Shown: positions 37,672-46,041 of the stretch, in pieces
Layout of the letters: each line of letters starts with the position of its first letter
Position numbering within the stretch: the first letter of the stretch is position 1
The notes under the pieces: model-generated
What the model was told of the DNA's origin: nothing
Databases searched by the model: none
The model's input: the letters and a program-made list of their open reading frames with translations, nothing else
Translations under genes and position numbers: made by a program
Source of the DNA: Pseudomonas sp. JUb42
GTDB lineage: Bacteria > Pseudomonadota > Gammaproteobacteria > Pseudomonadales > Pseudomonadaceae
Direction of reading: 5' to 3'
DNA length: 64,000 nt
Assembly: GCF_024807945.1 (NCBI RefSeq)
Contig: NZ_JANUFD010000005.1
Location: forward strand, 310,001-374,000

Positions 37672-38724
37672 TCAGGTACTTTGCCGATCGATCAAGGTAA
37701 AGCCAGTGTCGACGCGCACCGGGTCGTGGCTGCCTTCGGGGTATTTGAAGCGATCCAGCAGCGCTTGGGCGACATATTGGCCGATCTTGCTGCCATCGAC
37801 GCGAACGGTGGACAGCGCCGGATAGACCTGCGCGGCGCTGCTCAAGTCGCCGAAGCCCATGACCGCCAAGTCGCTCGGCACCTGCAGGCCGCGGCTGGCG
37901 GCTTCGGCGAGAATGCCCTGGGCAATGGTGTCGGAACTGCATACCACGATATCCGGGCGCTCGCCCTGATCAAGCAGCGCCTTGAGCCCTTCCCTGCCGA
38001 CCTCAAGAGTCGCCGGAGGGGTCATGACCTGCATCGGCACCTGTTCGATGCCATGACGCTGCAACTCGGCAATCAGACTGTGGCAGCGCCGCAGCCCCCG
38101 GGGGTCGCTGATGGTCACCACGGCAAAGCGCTTGTAACCTTTGCCGAGCAGATGCCGCGCGGTTTCTTCGCCCACTTGCTCATGAGAGAACCCTACCAGC
38201 ATGTCCAACGGCTGCTCACTGAGGTCCCAGGCCTCCACCACCGGAATGCCCGACTGCGCCAGGCGCAGGCGGCTGGACTCGGTGTGCAATGTGCCGGTCA
38301 GAACAATACCGTCCGGACGACGCCCCAGCACCGCTTCGAGCAGTTTCTCTTCCTGTTCGGCGGAATAACCGGTCAGCCCCAACAAGGTCTGGTAGCCCGC
38401 CTCGGTCAGACGGTCCATCAGCGCCTGCACTGTATCGGCGAAGATGGAGTTGGCAATGGTCGGCAGAAAGATCGCCACCAGACGGCTCTTGTTACTGGCC
38501 AGGCCACCGGCCAGCATGTTCGACACATAACCGGTCTTGCGCACGGCTTCGCGAACCTTGTCGCGGGTCTCCTCACTGACCAATTCGGGGCGATGCAAGG
38601 CCCGGGAAACCGTCATGGGCGAAACCCCGGCAACCTTGGCAACATCGATCAGGGTAAGGCTGGAAGCTTTTTTCGGCAGGGACAGGTCCATGGCGACCGT
38701 GGACTTTCCGGATTTCTTCGGCAT
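37672..38724 (-). CDS. LacI-family transcriptional regulator of aldarate genes
   Basis: 350 residues. After an N-terminal extension of about 20 residues comes the LacI helix-turn-helix (DVAKVAGVSPMTVSRAL) and hinge helix (VSNMLAGGLASNKSRLVAIF). The periplasmic-binding-protein-like effector domain of the GntR/GudR type follows. It is upstream of, and codirectional with, the transporter-dehydratase-transporter genes. The palindromes at 37544 and 37620 lie between it and the transporter gene, so it probably represses them until an aldarate binds. The effector is inferred from neighbours. Confidence 0.88.
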   Translation of the reverse strand: MPKKSGKSTVAMDLSLPKKASSLTLIDVAKVAGVSPMTVSRALHRPELVSEETRDKVREAVRKTGYVSNMLAGGLASNKSRLVAIFLPTIANSIFADTVQALMDRLTEAGYQTLLGLTGYSAEQEEKLLEAVLGRRPDGIVLTGTLHTESSRLRLAQSGIPVVEAWDLSEQPLDMLVGFSHEQVGEETARHLLGKGYKRFAVVTISDPRGLRRCHSLIAELQRHGIEQVPMQVMTPPATLEVGREGLKALLDQGERPDIVVCSSDTIAQGILAEAASRGLQVPSDLAVMGFGDLSSAAQVYPALSTVRVDGSKIGQYVAQALLDRFKYPEGSHDPVRVDTGFTLIDRQST

Positions 38725-38823
38725 GGGGTTTCCGGGTTCGAAGCGCTACGGGGTAACGGCGGGAAGCGAATTTACCAAAGCTGCGCGTTGCACGCACGAA
38801 AGCAAATCAGCGGCACGATTTTT

Positions 38824-38912
38824 GTGGGAGCGAATTCATTCGCGAACAGGTCGTTCAAACGATAAACATGCATCGAATGTCCCGGCCCTTCGCGAATAAA
38901 TTCGCTCCCACA
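38824..38912. repeat. REP-like inverted pair (GCGAATTCATTCGCGAA type)
   Basis: TGTGGGAGCGAATTCATTCG faces CGCGAATAAATTCGCTCCCA between the hydrolase and regulator genes. Confidence 0.85.
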
Positions 38913-38959
38913 CAGCGTCCGTGCATGGCCACAGCAAAGGGAGCTGCAGCCAATAACCC

Positions 38960-40027
38960 TTAAAGCCCTGCACTGGCCTGTGCAGACCCGCCCTGATCAC
39001 GATGCGCCGTCTGCATCCCGGCCAGCTCCGATACGCCCAGAGCGCTGTCGAAGAACTGACCGGCATCGGAGCTCAGTTGCCGATGGATATCTTCACGGTC
39101 CACGCCCACGCGGTCGTTGCACATCACCGGAATGGTCGCCCGTTGCTCGTCGGTGCATGGTGCCATGAACACAAAGTGCCCTGCCCCGGCCAGCAGCTTG
39201 AACTCCGGGCTCTTGGGCAGCTTGCGCGCCAAGGCCTGGGCGTTCTTGTCCAGGGCCAACAGCTCATCGCCATCACCGGCATACATCAGCACCGGCACCT
39301 GCACATCACTGAGGGTCTGGCGGCCGAACATCAGGCTCAACGGCGCCATCAGCATCAGGGCACGGACCCTTGGGTCGGCCTTGGCGTGCAGGTCTTCACG
39401 GTCGACCAGCAGCTCGCCCCGGGTTTTGCAGGCGTCGCGGTCCTGCGGACGTTCGATGCAGTATTCACGCAAGCGTTGCAGGTCCGGCTGGGCACCCGCG
39501 AGGATCAATGCAGTCTCACCGCCAGCGGAATAGCCGATCACCCCGACCTGACGCGGGCTCAGGTAAGGCGACAGCATGGGATCGACCAGCGCGGCGCTGA
39601 TGGCTTCGGAAATCTGCAGGGGGCGGCCGTACAGGTTGCTCAGGGCACCCAGACGGCTGTGATCGAGATAGTTATCGCCGGGGTGCAGCACTGCGACCAC
39701 CACAAAACCCTGGCGCGCCAGGGACGTGGCCAGGTCGTGCAGCGCAAGCGGCGTACCAGTGTTGCCGTGGGACAACATCAACAGTGGGAAACGGCCCATG
39801 GCGATATGGGCATCTTCGCCAGCGTGGAGTTCATAGCCCTGGACTTTGGTGACCTGTTCGTCGTCCGTGGACGGATAGAAGGCAATGGCCTTCATCGGCT
39901 GGGAATCCAGGGGATCGAGGAAGCTCAACTCGTGGAAACCCGCACTCCATTGCTCCTCGGCCTGCACTTGCACCGAAATCAGGCTATCGAGCAGACACAC
40001 CAGCATCACTGCACAAAGACGTACCAT
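38960..40027 (-). CDS. Exported alpha/beta hydrolase (dienelactone-hydrolase-like)
   Basis: 355 residues. The N-terminus MVRLCAVMLVCLLDSLISVQ followed by VQA/EEQ looks like a signal peptide cleaved near residue 23. The nucleophile elbow is GYSAGGETA; LMLSHGNTGTPLALHDL resembles the oxyanion region, and a late GAGHFVF supplies the catalytic histidine. The family includes lipases, acetylhydrolases and dienelactone hydrolases; the substrate is not evident. It is monocistronic, flanked by a REP on one side and a 385-bp gap on the other. Confidence 0.8.
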   Translation of the reverse strand: MVRLCAVMLVCLLDSLISVQVQAEEQWSAGFHELSFLDPLDSQPMKAIAFYPSTDDEQVTKVQGYELHAGEDAHIAMGRFPLLMLSHGNTGTPLALHDLATSLARQGFVVVAVLHPGDNYLDHSRLGALSNLYGRPLQISEAISAALVDPMLSPYLSPRQVGVIGYSAGGETALILAGAQPDLQRLREYCIERPQDRDACKTRGELLVDREDLHAKADPRVRALMLMAPLSLMFGRQTLSDVQVPVLMYAGDGDELLALDKNAQALARKLPKSPEFKLLAGAGHFVFMAPCTDEQRATIPVMCNDRVGVDREDIHRQLSSDAGQFFDSALGVSELAGMQTAHRDQGGSAQASAGL

Positions 40028-40412
40028 CGTCAGGCCCTACCCCTTCCAAGTTCGAACTGCTACCCCACCCATACCACACGGCAAACCCGCCAACGGCGCA
40101 CTTATCGCACCTTCATGGGATACAGCCCTGCACAAGTCGGGCCAGATACCCACTACAACTTTTCACACAGGTAAAACTGATAAGTCGGTCAAGCTTCAGG
40201 GCGTTATCTTACTTTCGATAAGGAAACGTCGTTCGTAACGAAATCGTAAATCCTGGAGCCTCAGCGGAATTGACCGCTGCCGCAGCAGAAAACTCCGTCG
40301 CTACCAACAAATAAATATAGATCCGCAACTGAGAACAACCCTCCAGCGCGACCAGAGGTCACGGCGCAAATGGGGGTGAGAGGAAGAGATTCAGCGCTTG
40401 CAAGTCACAAGA
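40028..40412. other. 385-bp gap without a recognised gene
   Basis: Lies between the 5' end of the hydrolase gene and the 3' end of a LysR gene. It holds small inverted repeats (TTATC/GATAA near 40205-40221) and ACGAAATCGTA at 40238-40248. The same 11-mer ends the palindrome cluster at 3934-3944. No credible ORF. Confidence 0.4.
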
Positions 40413-41297
40413 TCATTCAAAGAGTGTCACGGGCTCCCTGAACTCAGCCTGTAACAACTCGACAAAGGCGTCACGGGCAGGGTGCCGTCCGGCGCTTTCA
40501 TGCCAGTAGAACAGGTTGTCGATACTCGCCAGTTCAGCGAACTCATGGCCCTGCCAACCCGCCCCGGCCCGGTATTGCTCGTAGATCCCGCGAGGCACCA
40601 GGGCGACCCCGGCACCGGCACTGACACAACCGACGATCGCGCCATAGCTGGCAATGCTGGTGATTGGCTGCACCTGTTCATGGCGCAACAGCCATTGTTC
40701 CAGGGCAAAACGATAGGGACAGCCCGCAGGCCACATGAAAATCGCCTTGCCCTGCAAATCTGCCGCCGTACGCATAGGACCATCAGACGTTGGCGCGATC
40801 AGAATCAGGTCTTCACGGTACATCACCGAGCGCTTGAGCCCCTGGCGCTCGACGTCCACCGCGACAATCGCGCCATCGAGCCGGCGATGGCGAATATCGT
40901 CGAGCAACTGGGTCCAGTTACCGGTGCTCAACTCCAGGCAGACCTGGGGGTACAGCGCATGGTATTTGGCCAGCAGCCGGGGCAGCCGCCCGGACGCGCT
41001 CGACTCGATGGCACCGATGCGCAGCGGGCCGCTGGGTGCAGCGCCCGGCCCCAAGGCATGGCGGGCCTCATCGGCCAGGGCGAGGATTTTCCGTGCGTAG
41101 TCCAGCAGCACCTCGCCAGCCGGGCTGATGCGCAAGCCTCGTCCTTCACGGAAAAACAGCGTCGCCCCCATTTCCCGCTCCAACGACTTGAGCCGGGCGG
41201 TGATATTGGACGGCACGCAGTGCAGGACCTCGGCAGCACGGACGATGCTGCCCAGGTCGTGGACTGTCTTGAACATGCGCAGTTGGGCGATTTCCAT
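40413..41297 (-). CDS. LysR-family transcriptional regulator
   Basis: 294 residues. The winged helix-turn-helix is at 1-60 (LRMFKTVHDLGSIVRAAEVL, CVPSNITARLKSLEREMG), followed by a linker and two-lobed effector domain (GAIVGCVSAGAGVALVPRGI). It is divergent from a DMT-family exporter gene with a 96-bp gap that contains a T-N11-A palindrome, the usual LysR arrangement. It probably controls that exporter; the effector is unknown. Confidence 0.9.
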   Translation of the reverse strand: MEIAQLRMFKTVHDLGSIVRAAEVLHCVPSNITARLKSLEREMGATLFFREGRGLRISPAGEVLLDYARKILALADEARHALGPGAAPSGPLRIGAIESSASGRLPRLLAKYHALYPQVCLELSTGNWTQLLDDIRHRRLDGAIVAVDVERQGLKRSVMYREDLILIAPTSDGPMRTAADLQGKAIFMWPAGCPYRFALEQWLLRHEQVQPITSIASYGAIVGCVSAGAGVALVPRGIYEQYRAGAGWQGHEFAELASIDNLFYWHESAGRHPARDAFVELLQAEFREPVTLFE

Positions 41298-41332
41298 GAC
41301 TGACTCAAAGTGAATGATCAGCTCAGTTTAAG

Positions 41333-41345
41333 TCACTTGTAGTGA
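41333..41345. promoter_or_regulatory. LysR-type box between regulator and exporter
   Basis: TCACTTGTAGTGA is a T-N11-A motif with perfect 5-bp arms. It lies 36 bp from the LysR start and 49 bp from the exporter start. Confidence 0.55.
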
Positions 41346-41393
41346 GACAAGGGCTTTTTGATACTCGCCGCTTCGATGATCAGGAGTCGCGAC

Positions 41394-42320
41394 ATGCAAG
41401 CCATCACGCCCACCGCTCAAGCAACCGAAAGACCCAGGCCCAACCTGAAAATCGGCATGGCCACGCTGTTCGTGATTCTCTGCTGGGCCTATTCGCCAAC
41501 GGGGGTCCATATTGCGCTGCACGACTACGGCCCCGCTCATCTGGCGCTGCTGCGCTTTATCGTGGCCTCGATCTTCATGGCTGGAGTGGCGTTGGTCATG
41601 GGTATTTCCCTGCCGCGCCTGCAAGACCTGCCGGTACTGGCCCTTCTCGGTCTGTTTGCCGTAAGCCTGCACCACACTGCCCTCAATTACGGACAACAGG
41701 GTGTCAGCGCCGGGGCGGCCAGCGTACTGGCGCAAACCACACCACTGTTCAGCACGCTGCTGGCGCATTTCGTGTTCAAGGAGCGGGTCAATGCCAGGCA
41801 GTGGGCCTGTGTGCTGTGCGGCCTGTTCGGCATTGCCATCGTCGCTGGCGGCGATCATGGTTTGGCCGGGCTAAACCCGCAGGCCCTGTTGATTCCGCTG
41901 GCAGCCTTGTCCTGGAGCCTGTATTTCGCCCTGCAGAAACGTCATTGCCATCGTTACAGCGGGCTGACCATCGTCTGTTACACGGTCTGGTCGGGCACGG
42001 CACTGCTGCTGATCTACGCGCCGGGCCTGTGGCAGGTCGCGCTACATGCCTCTGCCGCGGCCAACCTGGCGGTGCTGATCCTGGGGATTTTCCCCAGTGC
42101 CCTGGCGTATCTGGCCTGGGCCTATGTGCTGGCACACAGCAATGTCAGCCGCGCTGCCCTGGCGCTCTACCTGATTCCGCCCACCGCCATGTCCATGGCC
42201 GCCATCGCTCTGGCCGAACGCCCTGGGCTCATGGTTATCGTTGGCACCGTCATCGTCCTGGCGAGCGTGCTGGCGTTGACGCTGAGCCCGGCCATAAAAC
42301 AAAAAACTCCGTCGCCCTGA
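41394..42320 (+). CDS. DMT-superfamily (EamA) transporter
   Basis: 308 residues from MQAITPTAQATERP at 41394; AGGAG lies seven bases before this ATG, and the upstream ORF extension is not family-like. Ten hydrophobic segments in two EamA repeats; LALLGLFAVSLHHTALNYG and GIFPSALAYLAWAYVLAHS are typical. Predicted inner-membrane exporter of amino acids or metabolites, with unknown substrate. It is divergent from a LysR gene and ends in a hairpin terminator. Confidence 0.87.
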   Translation: MQAITPTAQATERPRPNLKIGMATLFVILCWAYSPTGVHIALHDYGPAHLALLRFIVASIFMAGVALVMGISLPRLQDLPVLALLGLFAVSLHHTALNYGQQGVSAGAASVLAQTTPLFSTLLAHFVFKERVNARQWACVLCGLFGIAIVAGGDHGLAGLNPQALLIPLAALSWSLYFALQKRHCHRYSGLTIVCYTVWSGTALLLIYAPGLWQVALHASAAANLAVLILGIFPSALAYLAWAYVLAHSNVSRAALALYLIPPTAMSMAAIALAERPGLMVIVGTVIVLASVLALTLSPAIKQKTPSP

Positions 42321-42337
42321 ACAAGGTGACGGAGTTT
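42304..42337. terminator. Terminator between the exporter gene and azoR
   Basis: AAACTCCGTCGCC pairs with GGTGACGGAGTTT (one mismatch), flanked by A and T runs, so it can serve both converging genes. It overlaps the exporter stop codon. Confidence 0.75.
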
Positions 42338-42359
42338 ATTTGACAAGCCAGCGGCTTGA

Positions 42360-42974
42360 TCAGGCAGTCGCGAACAGCTCTTCAGCGATCTGCTTCTGCG
42401 CAGCGGTGATCGCATTGGCGCGCGGCTCGTCACCGTAGGCCAGACCGTGGGCAAAGACGAATTCGATATCGGTGATACCGAGGAAACCGAACAGTACACG
42501 CAGCAGGTTCTCGTGACCGGCGGCGGTTGGCTGACCCACATGCAGGCCACCGGAAGTCGACACGATGATCAGTTTCTTGCCACCACACAGGCCTTCTGGA
42601 CCGGCTTCGGTGTAACGGAAGGTGCGGCCGGCAACGGCAACACGGTCGATCCACGCCTTGAGCTGGCTCGGAATGCTGAAGTTGTACATCGGCGCGCCGA
42701 TCACCACGACGTCAGCATCGATGAACTGCTGCAGGGTCGCTTCGTTGGTTTCGGCTTCCAGCTTCTGCGCGGCAGAGCGGGCATCGGCAGGTGTACCGCC
42801 AGCGGCCAGGCTTGCACCGTTGAAGTGGCCCAGGGCGCCTTCAGCGGCCAGGTCCAGGTAGCTGACTTCGGCAGTGGCATCGACGGCCTTATAGGCGTCA
42901 ACCACGGCGCGGCTCAACTGACGGGAGGCCGAGTGATCACCAAGAATGCTGGAATCGATATGCAACAGTTTCAT
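42360..42974 (-). CDS. azoR: FMN-dependent NADH-azoreductase
   Basis: 204 residues from [20 protein letters not shown] at 42974; the 10-residue upstream extension is unlikely. The flavodoxin-like fold shows the FMN-binding [18 protein letters not shown] segment and [11 protein letters not shown]. AzoR reduces azo compounds and quinones by two-electron transfer from NADH, probably a quinone-detoxifying role in vivo. No clear regulator is adjacent apart from the LysR gene 1.1 kb away. Confidence 0.93.
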   Translation of the reverse strand: MKLLHIDSSILGDHSASRQLSRAVVDAYKAVDATAEVSYLDLAAEGALGHFNGASLAAGGTPADARSAAQKLEAETNEATLQQFIDADVVVIGAPMYNFSIPSQLKAWIDRVAVAGRTFRYTEAGPEGLCGGKKLIIVSTSGGLHVGQPTAAGHENLLRVLFGFLGITDIEFVFAHGLAYGDEPRANAITAAQKQIAEELFATA

Positions 42975-43122
42975 ATGAATGCTTCCCAAAGTGAGAATCG
43001 CCACTTGGCGATCAAGTGGGGATAATCCTACAGGTCATATCAATGATCGATTAGTCTGCATTTTTGCGATAGTTTGTCCCATCAACAGGACAGTCTGTAA
43101 ATTGCAGTAACTCACTTTCTAT

Positions 43123-43209
43123 GTAGGAGCGAGGCTTGCCCGCGAATCGGGCGGCGGGGTTTCTCAGATAAATCGCGTCATCGTTCTTCGCGGGCAAGCC
43201 CTGCTCCAA
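43123..43209. repeat. REP-like inverted pair (GCTTGCCCGCGAA type)
   Basis: GTAGGAGCGAGGCTTGCCCG faces CGCGGGCAAGCCCTGCTCC upstream of azoR. Confidence 0.82.
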
Positions 43210-43349
43210 CGGATCGCCGCCCCGTAACCATCGCCCCCATCGATTATCGCCATCACCCATGTTCGTTTCTGCGCCGCTTTCATTCAGCGGATGCTTGTCC
43301 CATTCATTCAACGCCAGCCATTGCGGCTGGCCCAAGGGGAGCATCGAAC

Positions 43350-43487
43350 ATGCTGATTCTGGCCTCGCTGGTTTTGATTTTTGCCTTTGTTGCGGCCTAT
43401 GGCTTTACGGCTCTGGTCATTCGGGTGGCACGCGGGTCGGCGCACAGTTATCTGTCGTCTGCGGAACACCCGGGCCACTCGAAATAG
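43350..43487 (+). CDS. Small single-pass membrane protein, 45 residues
   Basis: An ATG at 43350 with AAGGGGAG upstream encodes MLILASLVLIFAFVAAYGFT, then ALVIRVARGSAHSYLSSAEH, ending PGHSK. The first 25 residues form one membrane helix; the short tail is polar. It is likely real given the ribosome site and compact hydrophobic start, but the function is unknown. It converges on the DUF3077-like gene. Confidence 0.55.
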   Translation: MLILASLVLIFAFVAAYGFTALVIRVARGSAHSYLSSAEHPGHSK

Positions 43488-43499
43488 CTGGAAAGGCTG

Positions 43500-43768
43500 T
43501 TAAACCTCTATTTCAGCGAACGCCCTGCACGCCCCCGACACACCTGGCAGGTAATCGATCATCTGTTCGATCAGCCCCTGGGTCTGGGCAATCAGATGGG
43601 TGCTGGCCATGACCAGTGCACGGTCCTGGCCTTGCAGGTTATCGCCCGCTTCATAGGTAGTGGCATTGGCGCAGTTGAGCAGGTCAGAGGCGTGATTCAG
43701 GCGCTCTTCGAAGTACGCCAGGGCGGCGAGGATGGTTGCTACGGGGGATCGGGGACTATCTTTTTCAT
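43500..43768 (-). pseudogene. DUF3077-like gene with an apparent one-base frameshift
   Basis: The ATG at 43768 opens MKKIVPDPP and then hits TAG at 43741-43739. The next frame continues without break as VATILAALAYFEERLNHASD to the stop at 43500. MKKIVPDPP is a start I associate with a Pseudomonas family of about 90-residue DUF3077/DUF6124-type proteins. One extra C in the C5 run (minus strand, 43743-43747) would fuse the two parts into an 89-residue protein of the expected type. So this is a frameshifted gene, a sequencing error, or slippage. Alternative in-frame starts upstream (GTG) give an odd N-terminus. The function of the family is unknown. Confidence 0.6.
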
Positions 43769-44215
43769 GAAGTAACTCTTTTTCGGTGAATGAAATCACC
43801 ACCCTCACGCGGCCAAGCGAAAAAGGTGGCAACGGCACAAGGGTTGGCCGACCGGGGAAAAAGATAAACCCGGCACACCCGAAGGTGTCCCTTGCACAGT
43901 TGCCATAACGCATGCGCGGACTGACAGCGTCCGCAAACAGCACAAGCGACTGCATCTTTTTCTCACCATGGGCGGCCAAGCCCTATCACTGAATATCAGC
44001 GACGGCAGGCAGCCTAGAGATCGAAATTGACCAGCGCAAGCGGTCGGGGATTCTCTCGGAAATTTCACTCAGAAGAAAGAGAGACGTCTCGCAACGAGCC
44101 ACTTTTGCGGGGATCGCCACTGCTGTGGTTCTGTGTGACAGTGCTAACCCGCAGTAGACGCCCAACCCCCGGCAATGCGAAGGTTCGCCCCATTCATAGA
44201 ACAGTCGAACTTCTC

Positions 44216-45121
44216 ATGCAGGACCTCAACGATCTCTATTATTTCGTCAAAGTCGTCGAACACGGCGGTTTCGCCGCAGCCGGGCGTGAATTAGGCATCC
44301 CCAAGTCGCGTCTGTCGCGGCGCATTGCCGAACTGGAAGAACGCCTGAATGTCAGCCTGCTGCAGCGCACTACACGCAAACTGGCACTGACTGCCGTCGG
44401 CGAGCGCTATCTGACTCACTGCCAGGCCATGCTGCTGGAAGCGGAAATGGCCGATGAGGCCGTGGCCTCGCTGTCCACCGAGCCGCGCGGGCGCCTGCGG
44501 GTGTCGTGTCCGCTGGGCATGTTGCAGTGGAACCTGTCGGCGGTGGTCAATGAATTTCTTGCCAGCCACCCGCAGGTGCAACTGGAAATGCTGCTGGTCA
44601 ATCGGCGGGTCGATCTGGTCAACGAAAGCATCGATGTCGCCCTACGCGTACGCGATATCGGCGACGAAGACCCGCAACTGATCGTACGTCAGCTGCTCCC
44701 TGCCCGGGCATTGCTGGTGGCCTCCCCGGCACTGCTCGCAGGCCATGACATCCGCACGCCGAATGACTTGGCCAGGCTGCCGATCCTCGGCGCCATCGAC
44801 GCCGCGCGCAAGGTGCACTTCCAATTGACCCACCGTGACGGCGAGCGCCAGGATTTCTCCGCCGAACCGCGCCTGGCCATTGATGACTTCCCGATGCGCA
44901 AGGGTGCGGCCCTGGCCGGGCTAGGCGCGACGATGCTGCCACTGTTGAATTGTCAGAAGGAATTGGCCGACGGCAGCCTGATCCAGCTACTGCCCGACTG
45001 GTCGCTGCCCGCCGGCAATCTGCAGGCGGCCTACACCCAGCGCCGGGGTATGCTGCCCGCCGTCAGAGCGTGGATCGAGCACGTCAGCAGCGCCTTCAAA
45101 TCTGAAGACAACGGCGCATGA
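44216..45121 (+). CDS. LysR-family transcriptional regulator
   Basis: 301 residues from MQDLNDLYYFVKVVEHGGFA; longer upstream starts lack family similarity. The HTH lies at about 1-60 (AAGRELGIPKSRLSRRIAEL), followed by an effector domain with PRGRLRVSCPLGMLQW, common in the CrgA/DsdC-like group. Targets are unknown. The next gene, a YjbR protein, starts 13 bp downstream and may be cotranscribed. The upstream divergent neighbour is the DUF3077-like gene. Confidence 0.9.
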   Translation: MQDLNDLYYFVKVVEHGGFAAAGRELGIPKSRLSRRIAELEERLNVSLLQRTTRKLALTAVGERYLTHCQAMLLEAEMADEAVASLSTEPRGRLRVSCPLGMLQWNLSAVVNEFLASHPQVQLEMLLVNRRVDLVNESIDVALRVRDIGDEDPQLIVRQLLPARALLVASPALLAGHDIRTPNDLARLPILGAIDAARKVHFQLTHRDGERQDFSAEPRLAIDDFPMRKGAALAGLGATMLPLLNCQKELADGSLIQLLPDWSLPAGNLQAAYTQRRGMLPAVRAWIEHVSSAFKSEDNGA

Positions 45122-45134
45122 ACAGGAGATGAGC

Positions 45135-45485
45135 ATGGATATCGAAGCAATCGCCGCCTTTTGCCTGAGCCTGCCAGGCGCTCGGGAGGACTATAAATGG
45201 GGGGGCGTGCGGGTGTTTTCCATTGCCACGAACAAGATGTTCGCGGTCATGGGCTTGTCGGGCGATGACCTGGCGTTCAAGGTCGGCAGCGATCTCTTTC
45301 TCGGTTATGTCGACCGGCCCGGCATCCGTCCAGCGCCCTACCTGGCGCGCGCCCACTGGATCAGCATGGCCCTGCCACCGCCTTTGAGCGACGGCGAGCT
45401 GACCGAACTGCTGACACGCTCGCACCAGTTGGTGGTGGCACGCCTGCCAAAACGCCAGCAGATCGCGCTCAAGCTGGATAGCTGA
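45135..45485 (+). CDS. MmcQ/YjbR-family protein
   Basis: 116 residues from the ATG at 45135; AGGAG ends six bases before it, whereas the ATG at 45129 is too close to the ribosome site. The pattern FCLSLPGAREDYKWGGVRVF with later KVGSDLF and HWISMALP is that of the MmcQ/YjbR fold, a double-wing-like fold proposed to bind DNA. The function is unknown. It follows the LysR gene closely. Confidence 0.85.
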   Translation: MDIEAIAAFCLSLPGAREDYKWGGVRVFSIATNKMFAVMGLSGDDLAFKVGSDLFLGYVDRPGIRPAPYLARAHWISMALPPPLSDGELTELLTRSHQLVVARLPKRQQIALKLDS

Positions 45486-45486
45486 G

Positions 45487-45882
45487 TCAGTACAAATGGC
45501 GGGAGATAAAGGTCCCGCCAAGCAACACCCGATCCAGCCAGAACAGCTCATGCAGCAGCACGATCAGCCAGAACAACACTTGATAGGACGCCTTGCGGGT
45601 CTTATGGCGAAACACCTGCTGCGCCAACAGCGCCCCCGCCCAGCCGCCCAGCAGCTCGGCGGCATGGAGGACCTTCTCCGGAGTGCGCCAGCCGTCGTTG
45701 CGCGCCTGATACTTGTCCCGTGCATACAGGGCAAAAGCCAGTACGCTCGCCAACAGGTAAGCCAGTGCTGGCAGTCGCGAGCCGCCCTTGAGCCACATCG
45801 ATACCAGTCCGAAGCCTGGCAACGCACACAGGCCCAGAAAAATCGCCAGTTTTAATTTGAGCCACTGCACATCTGAACGCAT
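45487..45882 (-). CDS. DUF1294 membrane protein
   Basis: 131 residues from MRSDVQWLKLKLAIF at 45882; the longer frame reaches back into a REP and is rejected. Four hydrophobic segments. The family signature is visible: ALYARDKYQARNDGWRTPEK, LLGGWAGALLAQQVFRHKTRK. In some homologues this domain is fused to a cold-shock domain; here it stands alone. Inner-membrane location, function unknown. Confidence 0.85.
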   Translation of the reverse strand: MRSDVQWLKLKLAIFLGLCALPGFGLVSMWLKGGSRLPALAYLLASVLAFALYARDKYQARNDGWRTPEKVLHAAELLGGWAGALLAQQVFRHKTRKASYQVLFWLIVLLHELFWLDRVLLGGTFISRHLY

Positions 45883-45927
45883 TTTTACTCTCGGGCAGGA
45901 AATCTCGCCCCACCAAGCGGTTACCTC

Positions 45928-46013
45928 GTTGGAGCGAGGCTCGCCCGCGAAGACCTCGACGCTGTACGTCTGAATTGTCGCGACGCTCAATTCGCGGGCA
46001 AGCCTCGCTCCAG
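45928..46013. repeat. REP-like inverted pair (GCTTGCCCGCGAA type)
   Basis: GTTGGAGCGAGGCTCGCCCG faces TTCGCGGGCAAGCCTCGCTC between the DUF1294 gene and uppP. Confidence 0.82.
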
Positions 46014-46041
46014 CAGGCCAATATGTATGGCGTGACGAAGC

